The notes under the pieces are model-generated. The model searched no databases, was not told the DNA's origin, and saw only the letters and a list, made by a program, of their open reading frames with translations. A DNA stretch of 36,382 bases from Pseudalkalibacillus decolorationis. Lineage in GTDB: Bacteria > Bacillota > Bacilli > Bacillales > Fictibacillaceae. Both the position numbers and the translations under genes were made by a program. Below are positions 1-6,134 of this stretch, in pieces. The stretch lies in assembly GCF_024609785.1 (NCBI RefSeq), contig NZ_JANHJQ010000031.1, forward strand, positions 13,856 through 50,237, in the 5' to 3' direction. Numbering within the stretch: the stretch's first letter is position 1; each line of letters starts with the position of its first letter.

Positions 1-6
1 ATTAAG

Positions 7-173
7 AAAAGCGGAAGCGCCCTGGGAAGCCAGGAAGGTCACTGGAAGGCCACTGAGGAGGCTCGAACCAAACTCTGTTTGGCCCTGCGTGGGATTCTAC
101 ATGATGTGAATCAGTGTGCTGCCGCCGGAAGGGGACTAAAATGACCCGAGTGGCTGGGCGCTGGAGCTAGACA
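7..173. repeat. Intergenic repeat, copy 1
   Basis: This copy opens with AAAAGCGGAAGCGCC and closes with GGGCGCTGGAGCTAGACA; the second copy starts directly after it. The ends contain matching GCGCC/GGCGC arms, so the unit could fold as a long imperfect hairpin. The interiors of the two copies differ. I recall similar units between genes in Bacillaceae but cannot name a family. No protein is visible here. Confidence 0.6.
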
Positions 174-178
174 TATTG

Positions 179-301
179 AAAAGCGGAAGCGCCGTGTTTA
201 GGTGTGACAAGCGTTGGATATTTCTGGAAAATAACGCGTTTTCCAGCGTGATGCCAGAAATTGAAACGACCTCGAGCACCTGGGCGCTGAAGCTAGACAT
301 T
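179..301. repeat. Intergenic repeat, copy 2
   Basis: This second copy has the same opening (AAAAGCGGAAGCGCC) and nearly the same ending (GGGCGCTGAAGCTAGACA) as copy 1, but a shorter, different interior. A local inverted repeat lies inside it (TGGAAAATAACGC against GCGTTTTCCA). It sits downstream of czcD and could affect the 3' end of that transcript, which is inference. Confidence 0.6.
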
Positions 302-374
302 GCCTCTATACTACAAAATTTTATACGCTTATCCTTTTAAAACTAAGCCTTCAGTATATCTAAAAGCTAAGCGC

Positions 375-1298
375 TTAAACCCTCATATCACCGTGCTGCA
401 AATCTGACTTTTCTACCTGAATCGTTGTATGCTCAATCTTACAATGCTCCCGAATCAAATCTATCGCCTTTTGGAGGATCACTTGCCCCTCATTATCATC
501 GTTAATTAATAAATGGCAACTCAATGAATCCAACCCAGAGGTTATTGTCCAGATGTGCAAATCGTGAACATCCTTGACCCCTTCAATACCTGATAGTAGT
601 TCCTTGACCTCTTCTTGATTCACCGTAGAGGGTGTTCCCTCCATCAAAATATGAATGCTGTTTTGGAGTACGCCCCACGCACTTTTTAAAATGAGCAATG
701 CCACTACGACCGAGATAATAGGGTCTGCAATATACCAACCAAAGAACAACATAAGCGCTCCTGCAATCAAAGCCCCCACTGACCCAAGGGCATCACCAAG
801 CACATGAAGGTAGGCACTTCGTAAGTTAACATTGTCTTTCACATCACCCTGTCGCATTAATGACCAAGCACTAATGAGATTTGCGATTAAACCAACTGAA
901 GCAATAAGCATCATCGTTCCACTGGCAACAGACGGTGGCTCAAAAAACCGACCAAACGCTTCATATATAATAAATCCAGCGATTACAAACAAAGTTACTC
1001 CATTGAATAACGCCGCCAAAATTTCAAAACGATAGAATCCATATGTTTTATTAGGGGAGGCAGGACGACTAGCAAACCACATCGCCACTAAACTTAGTGC
1101 TAATGAACTGGCATCACTTAACATATGACCACTATCTGATAATAACGCCAAGCTGTTGGTAATTAATCCACCAACGAACTCTAATACCATAATGCCTGTT
1201 GTAATTAGTAAAGCAATGAGAAGACCCTTTTTATTTCCTTCCCTCTGTTGGTCAAAATGATGATGATCGTGCCCAGGATGGTGGTGATGGTGGGCCAT
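375..1298 (-). CDS. czcD: Cation diffusion facilitator (Zn/Co/Cd exporter), CzcD-like
   Basis: This 307-aa inner-membrane metal/proton antiporter of the CDF family exports Zn2+ and probably Co2+ or Cd2+. The N-terminus is very histidine rich (HHHHHPGHDHHH). Six hydrophobic segments follow. The two metal-site signatures of zinc CDFs are present: HxxxD in SDSGHMLSDA (helix II) and HxxxD in HVLGDALGS (helix V). A cytoplasmic C-terminal domain of about 85 residues ends the protein. I chose ATG 1298 because AAGGAG lies 9 bases upstream; a TTG nine bases earlier would overlap the ribosome site. It is 13 bases downstream of the czrA-like regulator in the same operon, so it is expected to be induced by excess zinc. 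Confidence 0.93.
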   Translation of the reverse strand: MAHHHHHPGHDHHHFDQQREGNKKGLLIALLITTGIMVLEFVGGLITNSLALLSDSGHMLSDASSLALSLVAMWFASRPASPNKTYGFYRFEILAALFNGVTLFVIAGFIIYEAFGRFFEPPSVASGTMMLIASVGLIANLISAWSLMRQGDVKDNVNLRSAYLHVLGDALGSVGALIAGALMLFFGWYIADPIISVVVALLILKSAWGVLQNSIHILMEGTPSTVNQEEVKELLSGIEGVKDVHDLHIWTITSGLDSLSCHLLINDDNEGQVILQKAIDLIREHCKIEHTTIQVEKSDLQHGDMRV

Positions 1299-1311
1299 TA
1301 TAATCAACTCC

Positions 1312-1620
1312 TTATTGATGTTCTATGTGTTCAATGACCTGATTTAAAATATTGACAACGTGTTCATCATCATAGGCGTAATAATATGTGTTTCCTTCAC
1401 GTCGATATTTAACTAATCTTAAGTTACGCAAATGGCCGAGTTGATGAGAGATAGCCGATTGAGATATACCCAGCACCTCTACCATATGTCCAACTGAACA
1501 CTCTTCTTGAAATAGTAAATATAATATTTTCATTCGTGTTGGGTCTGATATTGCTTTTAAAATACGAGATGCCTCTTCGACTGTATTCTCAGATAAAAAA
1601 TGATGCTGTCTCTTTTCCAC
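1312..1620 (-). CDS. czrA: ArsR/SmtB-family zinc-responsive repressor, CzrA-like
   Basis: This is a 102-aa winged-helix metalloregulator. The recognition helix region reads GISQSAISHQLGHLRNLRLV, typical of ArsR proteins. The C-terminal helix carries D-x-H, then ten residues, then H-x-x-H (DDEH ... EHIEH). That is exactly the alpha-5 zinc site of CzrA/SmtB rather than the cysteine site of CadC or ArsR, so zinc or cobalt sensing is predicted. The GTG at 1620 lies 6 bases after AGAGGG; an ATG at 1626 would abut the ribosome site. It is the first gene of the operon with czcD, and the palindrome at 1671-1696 is its likely operator. Confidence 0.9.
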   Translation of the reverse strand: MEKRQHHFLSENTVEEASRILKAISDPTRMKILYLLFQEECSVGHMVEVLGISQSAISHQLGHLRNLRLVKYRREGNTYYYAYDDEHVVNILNQVIEHIEHQ

Positions 1621-1670
1621 GTACATCCCTCTTCTTAATGTGTTTTATTTAACACTTTATATTCTATTCC

Positions 1671-1696
1671 TGTATATGAGCATATGTTCATATACA
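1671..1696. promoter_or_regulatory. CzrA/ArsR-type operator palindrome
   Basis: The site has perfect outer arms TGTATATGA and TCATATACA around GCATATGT. The core TATATGA-(8)-TCATATA fits the 12-2-12 type operators of the ArsR/SmtB family. It lies immediately downstream of the -10 box of the czrA-czcD promoter, where a bound repressor would block transcription. Confidence 0.8.
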
Positions 1697-1697
1697 G

Positions 1698-1724
1698 ATT
1701 ATAATAAATATATGTGTTTGTCAA
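1698..1724 (-). promoter_or_regulatory. Promoter of the czrA-czcD operon
   Basis: On the minus strand a perfect -35 box TTGACA (1724-1719) and a perfect -10 box TATAAT (1703-1698) are separated by 15 bases. This short spacer is unusual for a sigma-A promoter. The operator palindrome follows directly, so this should be the zinc-regulated start of czrA-czcD. Confidence 0.7.
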
Positions 1725-1933
1725 TTTAATCCTATAAGGAACGTACGAAACCATTAACGTTCACTTATGAGGTACAGATTGTATCACAAAAAGAAAAATG
1801 CATCAGCTAATTAAGCAAGGTGCGTTTCAATATGGCCAAGAGTAATGGATTATAACTGATAATTATTTTTCCGATAAATCGTAATCGTTTCCACCCTACT
1901 TACAGATAATAGAAGGTGAAAAGGGGTGACTAG

Positions 1934-2047
1934 ATGAAATTGAAAATATTTGATGACTGGGCACAAGTTTTAGCAACAGGCGTTTTAATTATTATTGTCT
2001 TTATTGTCTACAGGTGGGTATTTCCTTTTTTACAGCAACATTCATAG
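1934..2047 (+). CDS. Small single-pass membrane protein (37 aa)
   Basis: The ORF starts with ATG after a good ribosome site (AAGGGGTG, 5 bases upstream). It encodes 37 residues: a short charged N-terminus (MKLKIFDDW), one hydrophobic helix of about 18 residues (roughly 12-30), then a short polar tail (QQHS). I do not recognise a family. It is divergent from the zinc-efflux operon. A sequence resembling one half of a Zur box (AAATCGTAAT, near 1874) lies about 50 bases upstream. That would suggest zinc-linked expression, but the second half site is poor. It is probably a real small gene because ribosome site, start and membrane helix agree. Confidence 0.55.
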   Translation: MKLKIFDDWAQVLATGVLIIIVFIVYRWVFPFLQQHS

Positions 2048-2358
2048 AACACATAATATACCAACGAGTAATTTTAAACACTTTCTATTTGGAAGTAAAA
2101 ACCACACCTCAGGGTAAAACATAACCCCACTCCCTTAGATATCTTGCATTAAGAATACTAGGGGATCATTTGTTGCTGTAATGCCTGACTGATCTGATCT
2201 TATCTTCTTGAGAGGTCCTGAAATGTTGCGTGGGGCTAGACACTGGATTACTGGAGTTAGATTACATTTATCAGCAAAACCTATTACTTTCTGGTGTATG
2301 AAATAATGAAATTACCATAAATCAACTATCAAAACCCCCAGCGACTCCAAGTAAGACA
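2048..2358. other. Non-coding stretch, nothing recognised
   Basis: About 310 bases between two tiny genes. I see no ORF with a ribosome site, no strong hairpin followed by a T run, and no RNA gene. Confidence 0.5.
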
Positions 2359-2515
2359 TCAACCTTTTATATAATGAACTAACTCTACTTTAATATCCTT
2401 AATTTCGTCACTAAAGCGATGATCTTCACCACTTAGATTTGGTGCATCAATTTTTAAAATAAGCCTATCCATTTTGACATTCTCGTCTAATTCACCAACA
2501 AGTATACTTTTTCAT
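2359..2515 (-). pseudogene. Small gene with a frameshift at its start
   Basis: A ribosome site (GAGGTGG) stands 6 bases before ATG 2515, but that frame stops after seven codons. Shifting by one base in the run of five A after the ATG opens a frame that continues to 2359. It would give about 51 residues that read like real protein (it includes LILKIDAPNLSGEDHRF). An ATG at 2472 could also give a 37-aa product on its own. I do not recognise the family. The cause may be a genuine one-base insertion or a sequencing error in the A run. Confidence 0.4.
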
Positions 2516-2679
2516 TAGGACCACCTCGTTTAATTAGTTGCCGGTTTAGTTTTCCTTAAAAGGGAGGGTTAATTCACCTTGAATATCAACACCCTTTCGT
2601 AAGATTAAAATATTGTTCAGACACGAAGAAGTGCAAACCATTCAAATGGGTAAAAAACATTGCGTAAACTATTTTTAAA

Positions 2680-2727
2680 CAACAAAAAACGCCAATTCAC
2701 GTTCCTAAATCAACGTAAATCAGCGTT
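2680..2727 (-). terminator. Original tRNA-operon terminator, now displaced
   Basis: On the minus strand a 16-bp stem (AACGCTGATTTACGTT against AACGTGAATTGGCGTT, all paired with three G-U pairs) with an 8-base loop is followed by TTTTTTG. It sits about 45 bases beyond the left tRNA-Leu fragment, in the direction of tRNA transcription. It is therefore most likely the ancestral terminator of the tRNA operon, separated from it by the island. Confidence 0.75.
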
Positions 2728-2769
2728 CAAATCACCGTTACTTCAACGATTATCAACTTTATGTAATGG

Positions 2770-2788
2770 TACCGGTGGTCGGGGTCGA
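2770..2788. repeat. Left attachment site (tRNA-Leu 3' fragment)
   Basis: TACCGGTGGTCGGGGTCGA is identical to 34189-34207. Read on the minus strand, the fragment continues outward as ACCA, i.e. the discriminator base plus an encoded CCA, before chromosomal sequence. The original tRNA gene therefore had an encoded CCA end. Confidence 0.85.
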
Positions 2789-2832
2789 TATAGGTCAAAA
2801 TGTATTGATTTTATAAGGTTTTGTGGGGTCGT

Positions 2833-2851
2833 TGTGTAAAATTTGTGTAAA
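2833..2851 (+). repeat. Integrase arm-type site, left end (inferred)
   Basis: TGTGTAAAATTTGTGTAAA is 45 bases inside the left attachment core. The same 19 bases occur at 34047-34065, overlapping the stop codon of the integrase gene near the right core. Each copy contains two TGTGTAAA units. Paired direct repeats flanking both sides of an attachment core are typical of arm-binding sites of tyrosine integrases. That role is inferred. Confidence 0.55.
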
Positions 2852-2916
2852 GATAAATAATTTGAATGTGAAATGTCAGAAGTTAATAGGAAAGTTGCAA
2901 TGTATTTATTTGGCGT

Positions 2917-3030
2917 TTAAAAAACCTTATCATCCGTGATATATGCTTCGTCTACAGCATTTGTCGTAAGGAGCTCCATTTTTACTAAATGAGCGGTCAT
3001 CCCAAAAGTTTCAAGTGTGCTGTCAGGGAT
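2917..3030 (-). pseudogene. Remnant of a gene 3' end, unknown
   Basis: An open frame of 37 codons ends at TAA 2917 and is preceded directly by a stop codon. It has no start signal but reads like protein (it includes KMELLTTNAVDEAYITDD). It lies just downstream of the larger remnant at 3077-3630 and may be the tail of the same or another decayed gene. Function unknown. Confidence 0.3.
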
Positions 3031-3076
3031 CTATTTTTTAACTCACTCTCTCTATTCATGAGAATAATTTGAGACC

Positions 3077-3630
3077 TTATAGATTATAGTTAGCGACTGC
3101 GACAAACTGAGCTGACTCGGCAATTTTTAAAAGTTCAGCAGTGTAGCTGATGATTCTATGGGTAAATGATCTAGTGAATCGTAAATTATTGCTATCTATG
3201 TTGGACTTAACGTATTTCAAATCTCTTACAACTACCTTAGATTCCTCTCCATTTCTTACTTATCTTAATATTCTTCCTGGATATAGATTTTCATTGTACT
3301 CCTAAAAGATATCGATCCAGTTCTATTAATTCTTCGCTCATTTCAAAAAGTACGTACTTCGGACAATTTGTAGGACATCCCACATTGCTAAAACCAAGTA
3401 TTAGTGACGATAATTTCTTAACATTTACTCTCGTCCCCTGAGCAGTGTCGCTTGCTTAAAATACTAATTTTGAATTAAATGAAAAATTATTTCTGTTCAT
3501 TTGCTCGGTTATTTTTTCCACAGGACCCTACTATAGTGATTGCTACAGAACCCATTTGGTAAAGTTTGATGGCGAAATCTAGTATACCATGACATTCTCA
3601 GAACGTAATTTTTAAGAAGTATGAAGTTGA
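3077..3630 (-). pseudogene. Decayed gene of unknown function
   Basis: No long ORF survives, but joining frames on the minus strand gives about 180 residues of protein-like sequence ending at TAA 3077. Pieces include ILDFAIKLYQMGS, then ASDTAQGTRVNVKKL, then GCPTNCPKYVLFEMSEEL, and last VVVRDLKYVKSNIDSNN. The reading needs at least two frame changes (near 3305 and 3530) and crosses in-frame stops (near 3260 and 3460). I do not recognise the family. It lies at the outer edge of the island, where old cargo often decays. Confidence 0.5.
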
Positions 3631-3852
3631 GAAATTTGTTTATTCTTTTCTTTTGTATAGCTTCTTCGTAATTATTTGGTCATGTTTAATTCAGATCTCT
3701 ATTTAATTAAGTAATATGAACTTAGTTATTTTAAATCAAGTGTACCTATATTTTTATCTTTGGAAAAGGTGATCATATAAATTGGTTTTTATATTGTTTG
3801 ACTTTAAAAACATAGTAATTCTAGAGAACTAAAAAATCGACTCTTAATAATT

Positions 3853-3881
3853 TTGTTCTTTTTAACTATTAGATTTATAAT
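3853..3881 (+). promoter_or_regulatory. Likely promoter of the Lamassu-type operon
   Basis: A perfect -10 box TATAAT (3876-3881) lies 17 bases after a weak -35 box TTGTTC (3853-3858). It is about 75 bases upstream of the first start codon, in an otherwise AT-rich gene-free stretch (3631-3956). Confidence 0.5.
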
Positions 3882-3956
3882 AGTTTCGAGGGCTCTATAC
3901 AAATTAACCCAATTTTTCAATTAAATAATTTAATTACTCTATGTGGGGGATATTGC

Positions 3957-5579
3957 ATGAATGAAACAGAGATTACTAATGCCTTAAAAGAAGGACGGAA
4001 ATTAAATACAGACCAAGATAAACTGACATTTATCAGCAATTGTATTAAAGATAAAAATACAGAAGAAATTGTAGATATTATTAACAAATTAAATAGTGAA
4101 CCTCCAGCTGATACAGGCGGACTCAATGCCATGACCGGTTTCTATTTCCAGCTACTTGTAACACTATATTATTTGGTAGATTTGCTTGAGGGTAAATGGA
4201 ATTTTGTTGCTATTGAGTTACATCAAGATCTTATTGTAGGTAATTCAACTGATATTAGATTTGTACAAGTAAAATCAAAAGTCTTACAGGACAGGGAATC
4301 TTCTGTGGAAGTAACAAAAACCGACTTATACTCAGATTGGCTACAGAAACTCTTTTATATGGCCAAATTCTTTCCAAAGGATAACAGCATAAATACTCAG
4401 TTTGAATTAGTAACAAACTTTTATATAAAGAACTCTCCCAAAGTAAAAATGGAACATTATTTATACAATGAGTCATTTAATCGTACAATTAATGAGGATG
4501 ACCATCTATTGGAAAAAATAGTTGAAAATAAAACCCTTATTAATAATATAGAGATAGATTTTTTAGATACTTATGGTGCATCAGAAAGAGATCTACTCTC
4601 TCGTTTCTCTATTAACCCTATAACTATAAATCCGAGAAAACTAGAGGATTTTATTGATTTAATCTCTTCAAAGCTTGGAAAGGTTATAGGAAGAGCAGTT
4701 GGTGTCTCTCGAGAAACCATTGATTATTTAATTGGCGAACTCAGTTCAAGGTGTAACCATTCGAATGATAGTTCAGTGCTTTTCATTACATGCGATGATG
4801 CTGAACTATACAGAAAAATATTAGCCGAACGGGCAGCAAATGACCTTGATCCTTTTTATAGAGATTTTAATAGTAATCAATTAATTGAAGAGTCTTTAGC
4901 ACGTATTACCGAAGATTTTAATAGATTATCAGATACTTTAAAACAAAAAGTATGCGATGAATTAGATACATTTGGAATTGAATTAAAAGAGTGGGTTTCT
5001 AACGGTATTTCTGTGATAGAAATAATAAACCGTTATATGGAAGGAAGGGAATATTCAAGTAATGTTCGGAAAATGTCAGCTCATCATAAGAAAGAGATAC
5101 TTATAGACATTTTGAAAACTTTATTCATGTTAAAGATTATATATGAGAAGGAAATGTTAATTTCAACGAATTATAGAACACTCTTTGTCAAAGAAGTGGA
5201 AAACGCTCATATCTCTACTCTTGGTCTGGAATTGGAACAAAGTAAAGAAGAAGGTATAGATAAACTTATGGGAATTATTCTAAGTGCAACAGAAGAAGAA
5301 AAAATTCAAATGCTATTTCAATCTCATTATACAATTTTTCAAGGTGATTATTTTGAAGATGATTTTGAGGATATTGAGAAATTAGATTTCAATGAATATT
5401 TTAAACCAGTTGTTGCTGGTCTTAATAAAGAAGCAACACACAACGAAGTAAACTCAAACTGGTCTATAGTTCCAGGAAAACAAATAACCAAAGATTACCG
5501 AAAATTAATTAGAATAAATGAAGAATATGAAGAATATAAAAATCAAGTTAAGTTGAAGTGGAAAACAATCCTATCATGA
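3957..5579 (+). CDS. lmuA: Lamassu LmuA-like effector with Cap4/DUF4297-type nuclease domain
   Basis: This 540-aa protein is the likely effector of a three-gene ABC-3C system. Around residues 60-115 it has the DUF4297 (Cap4 dsDNA nuclease) pattern: GFYFQLL, then a buried acidic strand (AIELHQDL), then FVQVKSK. These give the E, D and Q-x-K residues of a PD-(D/E)xK active site. The rest, about 400 helical residues, is a sensor/assembly region with no motif I can name. The ATG follows GGGGGA by 6 bases. The stop is 15 bases before the next gene, in one operon. In known Lamassu systems the SMC complex senses foreign DNA ends and releases the nuclease. The match rests on motif and gene order, not a search. 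Confidence 0.8.
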   Translation: MNETEITNALKEGRKLNTDQDKLTFISNCIKDKNTEEIVDIINKLNSEPPADTGGLNAMTGFYFQLLVTLYYLVDLLEGKWNFVAIELHQDLIVGNSTDIRFVQVKSKVLQDRESSVEVTKTDLYSDWLQKLFYMAKFFPKDNSINTQFELVTNFYIKNSPKVKMEHYLYNESFNRTINEDDHLLEKIVENKTLINNIEIDFLDTYGASERDLLSRFSINPITINPRKLEDFIDLISSKLGKVIGRAVGVSRETIDYLIGELSSRCNHSNDSSVLFITCDDAELYRKILAERAANDLDPFYRDFNSNQLIEESLARITEDFNRLSDTLKQKVCDELDTFGIELKEWVSNGISVIEIINRYMEGREYSSNVRKMSAHHKKEILIDILKTLFMLKIIYEKEMLISTNYRTLFVKEVENAHISTLGLELEQSKEEGIDKLMGIILSATEEEKIQMLFQSHYTIFQGDYFEDDFEDIEKLDFNEYFKPVVAGLNKEATHNEVNSNWSIVPGKQITKDYRKLIRINEEYEEYKNQVKLKWKTILS

Positions 5580-5594
5580 TAGAAGGTGCATGTA

Positions 5595-6134
5595 ATGACG
5601 TATGCTAAAACATTAGACAAATTAGTATCTCTTGGATTCGATGTTCTATTCTCTGATATATTTCATCCAAATATGGCGTACTGCTATAAAGAACCAGTAG
5701 GATTTATATTAAAAAAATATAATGGAGAAGTTTCTCAAGAACAGATTATTATTGATGCTGTTGAAGTACGCAATAAAATAAAAAAAATTAATCACAACAT
5801 CTGGAATACCTATTTTTTAGTGTGTTTTGGCCCCAAATTCAAAGGAAACACTCCATTTTCTATAGAAAGAGACGCTCGCGGCCTAAGAAAATATGTTATT
5901 CAGGACTTAACGGATCTAGACAGGATTCCATACACAGATACAAGGAGTATTGAAAGGATTGATGATCCCTTTCATATAACTTTACAGCTCTTAGAAAATG
6001 AAAATGGTGAGGTTGGTAACCTTATCAACTTCTTAATGAAAAATGACGGTGCAGCTAGAAAGTTGAATAAAGAAGAGGTTAGATTAAGTATGATCAAATA
6101 CTTAGGATTGGAGAATATAAGCCATGAGGATTGA
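5595..6134 (+). CDS. lmuC: ABC-3C middle component, LmuC-like
   Basis: This 179-aa soluble protein sits between the nuclease and the SMC-like ATPase, the place of the small middle subunit of ABC-three-component/Lamassu systems. It contains a stretch IWNTYFLVCFG followed by SIERDARGLRKYVI and then a DRIPY segment, a pattern I associate with these middle subunits. There is no catalytic motif. In known complexes this subunit bridges effector and ATPase. I prefer ATG 5595, six bases after AAGGTG, over the upstream GTG at 5586, which overlaps the ribosome site. Its last 11 bases overlap the next gene, implying coupled translation. Confidence 0.75.
   Translation: MTYAKTLDKLVSLGFDVLFSDIFHPNMAYCYKEPVGFILKKYNGEVSQEQIIIDAVEVRNKIKKINHNIWNTYFLVCFGPKFKGNTPFSIERDARGLRKYVIQDLTDLDRIPYTDTRSIERIDDPFHITLQLLENENGEVGNLINFLMKNDGAARKLNKEEVRLSMIKYLGLENISHED

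Noticed and set aside
1865-1890. Zur box upstream of the 37-aa membrane protein
   Set aside because: Only one half (AAATCGTAAT) fits; the second half is poor, so I do not call it a site.
3917-4132. Minus-strand 71-codon frame
   Set aside because: It is antisense to the start of the lmuA-like gene, with no ribosome site and no recognisable features. The many other frames antisense to BREX genes were dropped for the same reason.
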